Of a DNA stretch of 64,000 nucleotides, positions 34,657 to 47,859 are shown in pieces. The stretch spans positions 59,960,288 to 60,024,287 of the forward strand of contig OZ023270.1 in NCBI GenBank assembly GCA_964006375.1. Reading direction: 5' to 3'. Source of the DNA: Tillus elongatus (lineage: Eukaryota > Arthropoda > Insecta > Coleoptera > Cleridae). Both the position numbers and the translations under genes were made by a program. Position 1 is the first letter of the stretch. Each line of letters opens with the position of its first letter. The notes beneath the pieces are model-generated. The model worked only from the letters and a program-made list of their open reading frames with translations, searched no databases and was not told where the DNA came from.

Positions 34657-34960
34657 ATATTAGGGTAGAAATGGGCCAGGGCTGACAATTTATTAAATTG
34701 TTAGTTAGTTGTATACAGTCTCTATTTTTAACACTGTATGTTATTTGGAGCTGGCGTGACAACATACTAGTTGGTTCCGCAACTAGGTGGCGACACGCTC
34801 ACCACTCACTTAGTGTTGAAAGGCTGGCTACCATAGCCGTATTACTTTATAGGTGTATTTTTACTGCAATTAGTATGCCGTACTGACGAGCTCTAATGAG
34901 AGCGAAACCGGTATACGGTTCTAATTGTTGTGAGAATGCATCTAGCCTTACAATAGTTAT
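34657..34960 (+). mobile_element. Retrozyme-like repeat, plus-strand copy
   Basis: About one permuted monomer. It starts 'tattagggtagaaatgggcc' and runs through 'ctgacaattta', 'gttccgcaactaggtggcga', 'ggctggctaccatagccg' and the hammerhead, ending 'gcatctagccttac'. Each block occurs in the minus-strand copy at 29.8-30.1 kb in the same circular order. Non-coding. Confidence 0.7.
34877..34919 (+). ncRNA. Type I hammerhead ribozyme
   Basis: Stem I 34877-34882 pairs with 34914-34919 (gccgta/tacggt). The core CTGACGA is at 34883-34889, the stem II hairpin at 34890-34903 (gctct/agagc, loop aatg), GAAA at 34904-34907, stem III acc/ggt and the cleavage triplet GTA at 34911-34913. Stem I differs in sequence from the minus-strand copy but keeps pairing, which is compensatory change. 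Confidence 0.82.
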
Positions 34961-35099
34961 GATGTTTTCAAAATTGCCCTCCGCATGTCAAAATGTTTGG
35001 TAAATTGTCAATAACTCAAGAACTATGATCTTCTAACATATAAAACTCATACAAAATCAGTCTAGAATTTTGTGTGGAATTGAAAAGTGTATTAATATA

Positions 35100-35300
35100 T
35101 AGGACGTTCCACTAAAAATAAAGAAGTTGATTCCGACCTCCGGTATTACCGGAAGTGACAGAATAACGTGATTATTTTAGATAGATAGAGCATTCATGCA
35201 TATGTCGCTGCACCAATTTTCAGAATTCAGCTATCATGAATAGCTGACATATTTCTAATGTGCGGTCTATGTGGGACACCTGTACACACACGCGCGCGCG
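35100..35300. mobile_element. MITE-like repeat with central CCGG palindrome
   Basis: It contains 'cctccggtattaccggaag' and ends 'gggacacctgtacacac' next to a TA microsatellite. The copy at 40790-40985 has the matching centre 'cttccggtttaaccggaagt' and end 'ctggacacactgtatac', so these are two members of one non-coding family. Confidence 0.45.
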
Positions 35301-35307
35301 CACACAC

Positions 35308-36100
<793 letters not shown>

Positions 36101-36293
36101 TACAGAATGTCCCGAAAATAGGTGTACATCCTGGGTTCAAAATAGATCCGATAAAGCCAACTTCGTTATATGCAGAATTTCCCAGTTTAGTCGCTAAAAG
36201 GCGTCAAAGATTCAAATGAAAATTGTTTTTTCGGCAACCGCCCGGGAAGTATCCACTTCCCAAACGCTTTTTCTTTGAGAAAGTAGCATTTCT

Positions 36294-36335
36294 CCGGCCT
36301 AGTCCGGGAAGTACGTACTTCCCGGACTAGGCCGG
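36294..36335. repeat. Perfect 42-bp GC-rich palindrome
   Basis: Both 21-bp arms (left arm starting ccggcctagtccggg, centre gtacgtac) are exact complements with no spacer. It is strikingly GC-rich for this AT-rich window. A related imperfect palindrome 'gggaagtatccacttccc' lies 50 bp to its left. Confidence 0.9.
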
Positions 36336-36510
36336 TAAGAATATTTGCTGATAATGGTGGAAACATCACAAATTTGAAGAGACACGGTAGCTGGAAGTCT
36401 ACCAATGTCGCTGAAGGATATATAGACAATTCACTAACAAACAAAATTAAAATTGCCAATACCATTCAAAAATTATTAGATGAAAACAATCAATATGAAA
36501 CGGAAACTTG
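36336..36510 (+). pseudogene. Crypton-type tyrosine recombinase, C-terminal fragment
   Basis: The plus strand reads FADNGGNITNLKRHGSWKST then NVAEGYIDNSLTNKIKIANT and ends in TGA at 36508-36510. Animal Crypton recombinases end in a similar G-N-LKRHG-W-S--VAEGYI segment, in which the HG-W box and the tyrosine of EGYI belong to the R-H-R-Y catalytic set. The N-terminal and earlier catalytic parts are absent, cut off at the palindrome. Assignment is by remembered pattern. Confidence 0.6.
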
Positions 36511-36982
36511 ACCTTCTTGTTCTGACTACAAAAGGCATTTAAATATACCAAGCATTTCAAACAAATTAAATCCTTTCAATATTAGCAATTGCTCGAATTT
36601 TAATATAAATATTAATATAAATACGAATTAGAATGTTTCTGTTAGTACCTATCTTCTGTTCGAATTTCAATATTTAATACAAATAAGAATTAAAATGTTC
36701 GAAATTTTGTTCTACAAAGAAATATAATAAAGAAATGTGTCTCATTGATTTGTTATTCTACACGGTTGCCGAAAAAATAGTGTACGCAACACGTCCGAAA
36801 ACAGTTTTTTTTGGACTCGCAGACTTCCAGAATTTTGTCGACTCGTCCAAAAAAACAGTATTTTCGGGACTTGTATCGTAAATTACTATTTCCTAAATTT
36901 CTTCGAATTTTGCTTATGGATTTTAAACACACACTATAAAATGACGTTATCTATTGGTATAGTGAACGGCTATAAAAAGCTG

Positions 36983-37436
36983 TTAGTGAATTTACGTAGA
37001 AAAAATTCACTAATGGGGAGATCCCGACTTTTGAAAAAATTCCTTAAAATGAGCGTGAACCAGGACCCCTAGAACTCATATTCGGGGTCAGTTTCAATAT
37101 CACTCAAAAAATAATGGGCCGATTTTGATAAAATGTGGCACGTACCTTCCTTTTGTAAGTGGCTTGGATAAGTAAGTTCGTTAGCCAGGAAAATCTGACA
37201 AGGTTTGGGAAAATTTTGGGTTTTCTTTCGAAAAAAATTCATATCTCCAAAAATTAAAAATGCTATCGTAACCAAATTAGGTACGTAGGTTAACGATATA
37301 AAAGGTAAACTATCTGCCAAAATTAAGTTCTCTATGTTACAAGAAAAAAGTTATTAGCATTTAATGAAAAAATGTGGTGCCAGATCATTTCTATGAAAGT
37401 GCACTACCATATCGCACTTGCTGAGTCCAGACTTTT
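36983..37436 (-). mobile_element. HINE-like element, copy F, short form
   Basis: The 3' hairpin 'tagtgaatttacgtagaaaa' ... 'ttcactaatgg' is at the left, followed by the 'gaccccgaatatgagttct' complement, one core unit, and the 5' end 'cgcacttgctgagtccagac' followed by a T-run at the right. At about 455 bp and with no microsatellite, it shows that the TA tract is not essential to the family. Confidence 0.6.
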
Positions 37437-37789
37437 TTGCCTCTTGAAAAATGTTCGTTGGATGAGCGGTTTGGTGTGGAAAAAATAATAAAACACAGAG
37501 TAGCCGTTGGTAATATGTACTTAAAAAGCGAAAGGAAAACATTAATCGAGAAAATGTCAGAAATGGCCGCCATTTTGCTAAACACAGATTAAAAATGAAA
37601 TTGGACTATATGTAACGCCTCGGGGTTATTAAAAAAGTTTAATGGATTTAAAATTCTTGTCAATAATTCTTGGCGAGTGTTAATCGGAGTCTTGTAAACT
37701 TCTGATTAAAGCACCCCACAAAAAAGTTAACATTTATATAATTCTGGAGAACGTGGTGGACATTTTACTGGTGGATCACTGTCTCTTCC

Positions 37790-38637
37790 AGTCCAGCGGT
37801 TGGGAAATTGGCCATTTAAATATTGCCTACCAGCAATGGGAAAATCGTACGGAACGCATCGACAATATACCACAGTTCACGCCGAAGCAAGAGGCACATT
37901 TTCCATAAGGCATTCTTCAAAAAATGTAAATAACCATATGAGCTTTCTTCAGAGCCATTCCACAAGCATCGTTAAGAGACGCCGAAATAGAAACTGGTTT
38001 TCCGAAATCTTCAATACACACAGTCTTGAAAAAACATAATTACAAATCGTATGCCATACATTTGATTCAACATTTAGAATAGACGGGCGCAGAAAAAAGG
38101 ATACGGTAGTGTGAGTTCACGTTAATTAAGAACCAAGAGAACGAAAATTTTCTCAATAATGTAATTTGGACAGACCAATCTAAGTTCACAAAAAATTGAT
38201 TATTTAACCGGCATAACTGTCATCATTGGTCAGATACAAATCCCCATATTGTCAGAGAGAGATTCTTCCAAACAAGATGGCAATATAATGTTTCTTGTGC
38301 AATTCGGAATAATTCTACAGTGGTGTTAAAAATGTATGATAACAATTTGACTGACACATTCGTCTAACTTTACTCCACCGACTATTTATAATTACACATT
38401 AAATTGTTTCTAGGTGCATCTTATTTGCAAATATTGAATGAGTTTAGAAGTATGTATCTTGACACTTTGCCAAATGAAGAGAGACATCAACTTTGGTACA
38501 AATATGGTGGAGCACCACCCCATGGAAGCTGTTATGTAAATAATTTCTTGAAAGAGCAATTTAAGGACCAGTGGATCGCCAACAAAGTTCCATTCATTTG
38601 GCCCCCAAGATCTCCAGATTTGACACCAGTGGATTTT
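37790..38637 (+). pseudogene. Tc1/mariner-superfamily transposase, split (5' part)
   Basis: In shifting frames: ETGFPKSSIHTVLKKHNYKS (helix-turn-helix end), FLNNVIWTDQSKFT (first catalytic D), NRHNCHHWSDTNPH, YGGAPPHGSCYVNNFLKEQF (second catalytic box, with G replacing the usual D in DGAPPH) and WPPRSPDLTPVDF (third site). The coding sequence stops being homologous at 38637, where a HINE copy is inserted, and resumes at 39998. Several stops. The reading before about 37950 is uncertain. Confidence 0.72.
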
Positions 38638-39990
<1,353 letters not shown>

Positions 39991-39997
39991 ACATATG

Positions 39998-40142
39998 GGG
40001 TTACGCAAAAAATGAAATATATTCCACACCTCTGACGACAAAAGAGGATTGCCAAGAAAGAGTTCGTGTTGCCTTTCAGTCCTTACCACCGAGTAGTATC
40101 GGACGAGCAACAACAGACACTGCTTCACAGATGTGTTAATGG
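39998..40142 (+). pseudogene. Split transposase, C-terminal part
   Basis: The plus strand resumes the interrupted transposase: WGYAKNEIYSTPLTTKEDCQ, then ERVRVAFQSLPPS, then a stop near 40138. With the HINE copy removed, the T-run allows an in-frame join to the 38637 side, which is the evidence that this is the same gene. Confidence 0.7.
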
Positions 40143-40780
40143 TGCTACATTTGAAGACTTATTATATGTACTTTTTTCCCATTGTAAGTATTTTCTTCGT
40201 TTTATCGTTCATAGGCATATTAGATCAGAAAACTATTCAATTAATATATTTTAACAATTGCAGATTGTGATTCAGGCTATACTACTTAATTACTTTGACA
40301 ACTCTGTGACAATTTTGTTCTGGCATTTATTTTCATGGCCAACATATTAATTGCAGAGATCTCATAAAACAGAGATTTTCCAAAAAATTTTCAATAACAT
40401 AAAAACTGCCAAATTTAGGTAGAGGGATGTAAACACAAACTTGCCCACTTTTTAGTCGGCCAGTCCTTCGGAATAAAAAAGACCGTTTCTATTTAGAAAA
40501 GTTGAAGATATTCCATATTTTTGGATTCAAACTTTTGACGATTTTTGTAGTCACCCGGTGTCTTTGCTTATGAACGGCAGAACATAAAATAATGCATTTT
40601 TAGGAGAATTATTTGGGGGGCTAATTTTGGAGGTTTATTGGGGTAGGGGGGTAGGGTGGGGAATCGTTTTAAGGAATTGCAGCTGTCATTTTTCCCATAA
40701 AATTTTGAATTTATAGAAAACCGTAATATTTAGGCATATGGTAGGTTGCATAGTCACATTAAAATTTCATAGGCTATCGA
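40143..40780. other. No recognisable gene
   Basis: AT-rich DNA with nothing assigned. A G-rich patch ('ggggtaggggggtagggtgg') lies near 40641. Confidence 0.3.
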
Positions 40781-40789
40781 TTGCAATGA

Positions 40790-40985
40790 TAAAAAAGTGG
40801 GTATTCCATTTAAAATAACGAAGATTGTGTCAACTTCCGGTTTAACCGGAAGTGGCAGAACTGTCAAAATGCTTTGCTTAAATAGATCGCGTTCTGTTTG
40901 CATGTGTAAAGTCTCAGAAAAAAACGTTGAGTGGTTCCTCTAATATGTATCGTGTAAGTGCCCGGCTGGACACACTGTATACTTG
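40790..40985. mobile_element. MITE-like repeat with central CCGG palindrome, second copy
   Basis: It shares the centre 'cttccggtttaaccggaagt' and the flanking 'aataacgaag' and 'ggacacactgtata' blocks with 35100-35300. Non-coding. Confidence 0.45.
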
Positions 40986-41694
40986 AAAAGAATTAATTTA
41001 ACTACTCCGTGCATCACACGCCTCTGGTAATAATTATATTAAGATTCCTTTAGTCTGGATATGGCAATTAATACTATATAATCAGTCGCTGTGTACCTAA
41101 TAATACATTGCATGTGAAATTATTTATAATGTATACATGATTGTTACGTACATCGATGACGAACGGCCTTGAAAACTGATCTTCATGCTTTTACGATCTC
41201 ACCATGACTTAGAATGCAGTTTCAAACCGAAGAACTAATTAGACAATTTACAACACCAATAGGTAAAACCAAATTGTTATTCCCAAATACAAATACTTTT
41301 ACTAATTCAACAGTTAATGAGTATAATTTTACCGGACAATTTGAACAACGAGGTTTAAATTTCAAAAACACAAAAAAGCGTAATTAAGTAATACCATTTA
41401 TTTCGAGATACGAGGGTGGATCAAATATAAACGAAACTTTTTTGTAATATCCTCCTCCTTTTGTAATGCATTTTCTCAGCGTATCGGAAGCTTTGTAATA
41501 CTGTCGTAAATGGAGATGGTTGTGTCAGCAGCCAACTGCAGGCGAAGCGCTCTACTCCACCGTCGTCAGAGAATCATTGGCCTCCCAACGCTTCTTTGAA
41601 TGGCCCAAGGAGATGTGAAAGCTGGTTAGACCGGGTTCTCTCGGGGCTTTTTTTCGCAGGCTGTTGAGGTGCTCTACCAACTAAAGAAAGTCCC

Positions 41695-42600
41695 TTTGTA
41701 CGTTTGTAAGCTTACAGAGATAACAGCCCCTCTCTGCGATTGTCTAGGCCCGACATCTGCCAGACTTTTTCTCAAGGCGGTAATGATGCGGAGTTTCGCT
41801 CCCCAGCAGGATACAAGCGAGGTCGTTTGCCCGTTTCGGAGCTTGCAGTGGAAACCTCAACCTCCAGGGGTTGTCTCACTAGAGATCTCAGCCTCTTTAC
41901 GGGTTCGTCTGGACCAGACACTCGCCAGTGCTTGACTCAATGCGGTAATGATGCGGAGTTTCGCTCTCCAGCAGGATACAAGCGAGGTCATTTGCCCGTT
42001 TCGGAACTTACAGTGGAAACCTCAACCTCCAGGGGTTGTCTCACTAGAGATCTCAGCCTCTTTCCGGATTCGTCTGGACCAGACACTCGCCAGTGCTTGA
42101 CTCAAGGCGGTATCGTATGGGATTTTGCTGTCGAGCAGCACACAAGCGAAGTCGTTTGCCCGTTTCGAACTCACAGGGTCTATTTCACTTCCTAGAGATC
42201 GCAGTCTTCCTCCGGGTTAGTCTGGACCAAACATTAGTCAGTGTTTGTCTCAATTCGGTATCATATGGAATTTGGCCCCTGAGCAGTATCCAACCCAGGC
42301 CATTAGCCCGTTTCGAAGCTCACAGTGGAAGCCTCAACCTCCAGGGGTTCCCTGGAGATCTCAGCCTACCTCTGGGTCTGTGTGGACCCGACACCCGCCA
42401 GTTATTGACTCAAAGCGCCATCATATGGAGTCTCGCTCCGAGTAACATCGTTTCGAACCTCACTTCCAGGGGGGTTACTTCACTCCCTAGAAATCTCAGC
42501 CTCCCTCCAGGTTCGCCCTACACTCACAGCGTTTGATTCAAGGCGTCATCGCAAGGAACTCTACTCTCAACTCCAGTTAATCGCCTCTTACGGCACGTGA
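41695..42600. repeat. 165-bp tandem satellite array, about 5 units
   Basis: The block 'taatgatgcggagtttcgct' is at 41781 and 41946, a 165-bp period. Units carry 'acaagcgaggtc', 'cagtggaaacctcaacctcc', 'gagatctcagcctc' and 'gtctggaccagacac'. Two central units are nearly identical; outer ones decay. Because 165 is divisible by three, one plus-strand frame stays open with a 55-residue repeat (TRDLSLF, SSGPDTRQCLTQ). No evidence that it is translated. Confidence 0.85.
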
Positions 42601-43440
42601 GAGATACGTTTTGGAGCTTTTCTTTTTTATTTTGCCCCCGGGCGCAACGCTTCGAAAAGTGGCCAAAACTAGGACTGTTCGAATGCGTTACGTAACGGCT
42701 AAACGTGGTGGTCATTTATTAGATTTTATTTTGAAAAACATAAATTATTTCAGGTAAAATTTAAACAAAAAGATACATTTTTCAATGTTTTATTCCAATT
42801 TAACATTTTGATGCGCGTAAAAAACACCCAATAAATATATATGTATGTACATACATACGTACAGAATTTTATAACTTAATATTTTTCATTTATAGAAATT
42901 TGTTTTAACATTATTTTTTTCGCGTGACCCAAATTTTGCCACAATCCAAAGATCACATGTATAAATAAGAATACAATGGAACTTTTGATTTATTTCTTTG
43001 AGGCTATAAAGATAATAATTTGTGAACACTTCAAGTCACGTGTTGCTAATTTATTCTACACATTGTCAATAATGCAAACATTACATAAATATTTGTTTTC
43101 ATCGATAATGATTGCATAACAGATAAGAGCTTTTATCGTACAAAATGTATGGAGAGAACTTACAATCGGCGATGTTTGTTTATTGTTTACTATCTAGTAG
43201 GTAGTAAATAAAGTTATAAGCTTCTAACATGTTTTTGGGCGTCATTTTACTTTACATAAGTTATTTGTTTTACTGTTATCAGTAGAACCACGATGAATCC
43301 GAAATCAAACCTACTTGATATATTATTATTTAGCAGGTTTGAAACTACTTTAACGAGATTCCCATTTTATATACGAGGGTATATTGATATTTAGATTTCC
43401 AGCTAAAGAAAATTGAATCAAGTTACTACCTTTTAACACT
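42601..43440. other. No recognisable gene
   Basis: AT-rich DNA, short tandem 'catacgtacatac'-like patches near 42845, nothing assigned. Confidence 0.3.
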
Positions 43441-46011
43441 GTCCCCTGGAAGGGAATAATGATGAGCTGAGAAACAGACAAATATCACCATACCTTGTTA
43501 GGATGGTATGCGGCTACTCAGGGCACAGGAAAATTATGGTAGGGGAGACAGGGATAATGGATATCACGAGCGAAGTCGCACAAGGTTCAGTGCTGGTTCC
43601 CACCCTGTGGAACATCTATTACGATGAGCTACTGCTGATGCCGATGCCGGAAGCAACCGCTGGTGTAGCATATGCTGAGTGGAAGAATCGAAGTGTGGCT
43701 GATGAACAAGGGATTACAACTTGCCCTCCACAAAACTTGAGTGCTAAACTTGACAGGAAGAAGGACTGTTAACACACTAACAGTCAAAATCGATAACCAA
43801 GAAATCTCCTCTGGCGTTAAACTAAAATACCTTGGAATATACCTGGGGCAAAACATAAACACACTGGCACATCAAGAATGCACCGGAAAGAGCTGAGAAG
43901 ATGACTGCAGCGCTGAGCAGACTGATACCAAACATGGAATGTCCCAAGGAAGGGAAGAGAAGATTACTTGGCAGCGTTGTGAACTCCCATTTTGTTGCAC
44001 GGTGCCACTGCCTGGAAAGACTGGCTATACAAAACCAAGTACAGAAAAATCTCGAAAGCGCCCAGGGGAAAATCGCTATAAGAATCGCCAGTTCATACAG
44101 AACAGTATCCACCAAGGCTATACAGGTTATGGGGGAGGTCAGGCTAGAACTATACAGACTAGCCTGCAATGGTAGACTGAAGGTCAACCCAGGCTTCAGG
44201 GGCCAAATTCAGAAGATCGTGAAGGAGCACATGCTTGAAATAAGGTCAGACTTCGCGAGCCCGCGAATTTGCAGGGAAAACAACTTTACAGTGGAAATCC
44301 CCGACCGGGAGGCATGGCGGGAGGAGACGTCGGGCACAACAGTTGACGCGCTCGCCTGGTTCACGGACGGATACGGCGGGGAGCGTGGAACGGGGGCAGG
44401 TGTTTATTTGGAAGGACCGAGGGTGTCATAGTATTTTCCTCGGAGTCCATGCAACGGTCTTTCAGACCGAAATGTACGCCATCCTGCACTGTGTGCGGGA
44501 TAACAAGAGGAGGGACTACACCAACAAGCGGATCTTCATAGCCACAGACAGCCAGGCAGCCCTTAAGGCCCTAAGTGGCCCACGGGTAAATTCCTGGCTG
44601 GTGAGTGAGTGCCGAGACGAGACTAGCGACCTGGCTGGGCAGAATAAGGTCACCCTCATCTGGGTGCCGGGTCACTCGGGGGTCAAATGCAATGAAGAAG
44701 CTGACAGTCTCGCTAAGAGAGGGTCAGCAAAACAATTAATGGGACCAGAACCGGCTCTGGGTGTGACAAAGAGCAATGGCAGGGTAGCCATTAAATCCTG
44801 GGCCAGAAACCAACACAAGGTGTACTGGGCAAACTGTCCAGGGGTCAGACATGGGAAGTCAATAATTGACGAACCCAGTTCAAAGAGAGCTATGGAGCTG
44901 CTAAATCTTAACAGAGAACAGCTCAGAAACATAACAGGTCTCTTGACGGGACACAGGGTCGTCAAGAAACACCTGCATAGAATGGGGCGGTTCGAGGGGG
45001 ACCTCGCATGCAGACTCTGCGGCGAGGGGGAGGAATCAGCCCAACACATCTTGTGCGAGTGTAAATCTCTGGACCGCAGAAAACAACTGATCTACGGTCA
45101 GTCTAGACCGGAGCATTATAAAACTTCACCCTACCAATCGCTGTGCAGACTAGTTCAAGGCACAGTGATTTTGGAGTGGGGGGAGTAAAAAGACTAAGGG
45201 CATCCACAATAAACCAAAGGTTGCAGTGCTATCGGGGCGGTGAGGCCGCGGACGAGCCCTGAAGGAGAAAAAAAGCTATACTGGTAATAGCAGCAGTCGT
45301 ACCTATACACCTGCTGGTAGCAGAGCGGCCTTACGAAAAAACATGAACAAGGCGGCCGGCAAAATGCCAGGAAGAATAGGAAGAGGAGACCATGGTAGAT
45401 CAGTGGACAAAACGGTCAATATCCACAATCAAGCCTTTGATACAACGAAGGCATGGTGAGGTTGGAAACTACCTCACACAGTTCCTGTCGAGACATAGGT
45501 GTTTTGGCGCATATCTGTACAGACTTGCACTGATGGAATCTGAGCATTGTGGCTTCTGTGGAGAAAAGGATACAACCGACCATAGCGTTCTGGGGTGTGA
45601 GAAATGGGCGGCTGTCAGGGAAGAAGCGGTATCAATGATTGGAGGCATTAACAGCAGAAAACATCATACCACATATGATGAAAAGCGACAACGAAGGGAC
45701 CATTATAGACAAGATGACAAAGATAGTGGAATGGACGGAACACATAGAGAGGAGATAAACAGCAGCACAACAACACAACTGTAACCTGCAAGCATCAGTA
45801 AGGGCAAGGAAGGAGAAGCTAACGTGTAAGAAGGGATGCTGACCTGTAAGAAAGGAGAAGCTGACCTGAAGTAATAGCATAAGGTAGTTCCAGGCCTGCG
45901 GGAGGTGGTTTTTAGTTGGTAAGACGTTCTCTGGAGAGAATGAATTCAACACAGCTCGGTAGATAGCCCACTGTCTTGAAGATGTTCTCTTCCTCGAAAC
46001 AAAAAAAAAAG
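43440..46011 (+). mobile_element. R1-type LINE, 5' truncated, with nested LINE
   Basis: The outer element is present as 43440-44130 and 45275-46011 and ends in an A-tract at about 46001-46010. The left part reads EVAQGSVLVPTLWNIYYDEL (RT block with QG-VLGP-LWN) and later TVNTLTVKIDNQ, LKYLGIYLGQ, IASSYRTVSTKAIQV. The right part continues LVIAAVVPIHLLVAER and the R1-type C-terminal knuckle CGFCGEKDTTDHSVLGCEKW. Multiple frame changes; the YADD box is lost near 43675. Inactive. Confidence 0.75.
44131..45274 (+). mobile_element. I/LOA-type LINE 3' fragment nested in the R1-type LINE
   Basis: Flanked by a 14-bp target duplication (gctatacaggttat at 44117-44130 and gctatactggtaat at 45275-45288, 12 of 14 matching). 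It encodes the distal ORF2: RNase H motifs WFTDGYGG, QTEMYAILHC, ATDSQAALKAL, WVPGHSGVKCNEEAD, and the intact knuckle CRLCGEGEESAQHILCECKS, ending at a stop near 45188. Its 3' UTR matches that of the full-length element at 51.07 kb. It is 5' truncated just upstream of RNase H. Confidence 0.85.
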
Positions 46012-46189
46012 ACGGTAAAGATGTAGTATAAATAATCTGTCGAACTTTGACATTCAATAATTGAATAGTGACAAAACAGTGAATTTTTGAAAACGACATG
46101 GAAAAAAGTTAGATTTTGATAACAAAGACCTTCGGTCAGTTAATAACTATTTATTTTTAAAGGGTTATCCGGTAAAGACACTTTTGCAA

Positions 46190-46256
46190 AGTCTCACCAT
46201 CGATACCTCTTTATTAACGAATATTTTTTTAAATAAAAATTCGCTAAAAAGGATGA
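46190..46256 (+). mobile_element. HINE-like 3' terminus only, decayed
   Basis: The 3' block 'caccatcgatacctctttat' and hairpin arms 'ttaacgaatattttttt' / 'aaataaaaattcgctaa', with one change mirrored in both arms. No body. Confidence 0.5.
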
Positions 46257-46424
46257 TCAAATGTCAAAAGATGAGCACCGCTCTGGAAGACCAATTTCTG
46301 TGACCAATCAAGATTACGAGGGTGAAGCAAAAAGTACTCGTGTTTGAAGGCACGTGGCGTTGCTATACTAAATTTCAGACTGATTCATTTGTTAGTTTTT
46401 ATTTGCTGTTAGTTGTATCATAGA

Positions 46425-47400
46425 TATTTCCTGTTTTTCGATAAAATGGAAAAGTGCAATATCGATCCGTGATTCCCTTTTTATTTTTGGGTGAAAAACA
46501 TGCAAAGAAATAAAACCGAAGTTGAATGCTATCTATGGGCACCCCTTTTCCATCTGTGACAACCATGAGATACTGCTTCAACGAATTGAAAGGTTGTCAT
46601 ATATCTGTTATTAATGATGAGATGCATGGCCCCCCTGCAGACGTTACCGATGAAATCGTTGAAAAGATCCAGTAAACGAATCTCGCTAATCGCCGAACTA
46701 AAGTGCGCGAAGTATCATAGCCCGTAAGCGTGTCGTACGGAACGGCAATCGATATTTTACATGTTAAGTCAAGTATGACAAGTGGGTACTGCTGTTAATG
46801 TCGAAGCAGTGTTTCGACCTCTTTAAACGAAATTCGCAGGAGTTTGTGCGTCGAGTCGTCACCGTTGATGAAACCTGGATACATTATTATACGCCAGAGA
46901 CTAAGCGACAGCCAAAACAGTGGATTTTTCCGAGAGAACCTGCTCCGAAGAAGGCAAAGACGGTTCCATTGGCCGAAGAGGCCATGGTCACGATATTTTG
47001 GGATTCGAAGGGAATAATCCTCATGGACGTTTTGCAGCAAGAAAGAATGATCAAGGGACAGTACCACAGTGAATTATTGGAGCGATTCGGCAAGACATTG
47101 AAGGGAACACGGCACCACTCGGCTCGAAAAAAGTGCTGTTTCACCACAATAACGCACCAGCACATTTATCCGGAACTGTCGCGGCCAAATTCCCTGAACT
47201 GAGCTACGAATTGCTACCTCAAACCGTACTCGTCCGACCTGGCTCTCTGCAACTTATTTCTGTTCCCCAACAGGAAAACATGGCTCGGGAAAAAACAGCT
47301 TAAACGAGGTTATCGCCGAGACAGAAGCGTATTTTGAAGAGTTTGGCAAATCGTATTTTTTAGAGGGTTAAAAAATGAAATAAATGTTGGGAAAAGTAAA
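46425..47400 (+). pseudogene. mariner transposase relic, nearly full length
   Basis: From the ATG at 46446 (MEKCNIDP) the frame is broken repeatedly, but the order of mariner motifs is clear: EVECYLWAP, the paired helix-turn-helix region, SKQCFDLFKRNSQEFVRRVV, TVDETWIHYYTPETKRQPKQ (first D), PKKAKTV, VTIFWDSKGIILMD, a damaged second site, and YSSDLALCNLFLFPN (third site). Terminal inverted repeats were not identified. Confidence 0.82.
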
Positions 47401-47859
47401 CAGACTTGAAAAGAGGATACGTTGAAAAATAAAAAATAAATTATGAAAAACGCGTCTTATTCCTAACATGGGAATTGATCGACCCCCGTATTTGGAAAAT
47501 CGCTGTTTTGTGAAATTTCTCTATTTAACTCATTTCAATTAAGTACGCTGTGGTAATAATCAGATCTTCTCAAATTACTTCGAAAATTGTAGTTTTTCTT
47601 CTTAAAACGTCAGTCCCGATTTTTTAATCGAACATCCCTTATACGATTGCATCTTTACATTTTCCATCGAATTATAATGCATATTTATGGAAAAAAGCAT
47701 GTATCTATGTCAGTTATTTGAAATTTTTTACAGTAGAGAACGGAGTCCCATGAAAATGACGCATTCAGAAGTTTTCGTTTATATTATTAGTCGTAAAAAT
47801 GGAGATGCCGTAATTCACTAAGTGAAGATTGGAACCTATAATGAACACTGATAAGTACA

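Larger units (their letters stand above)
36226..36777. mobile_element. Element bounded by 15-bp inverted repeats, with Crypton remnant
   Basis: TTTTTTCGGCAACCG at 36226-36240 is exactly inverted at 36763-36777. Between them lie a 42-bp perfect palindrome and a tyrosine recombinase fragment. Whether the inverted repeats are true transposon ends is uncertain; no target duplication was found, and Cryptons themselves lack terminal inverted repeats. Confidence 0.4.

Noticed and set aside
41695..42600. CRISPR-like or protein-coding repeat array
   Set aside because: The units are contiguous 165-bp satellite monomers without repeat-spacer structure, in a eukaryotic setting.
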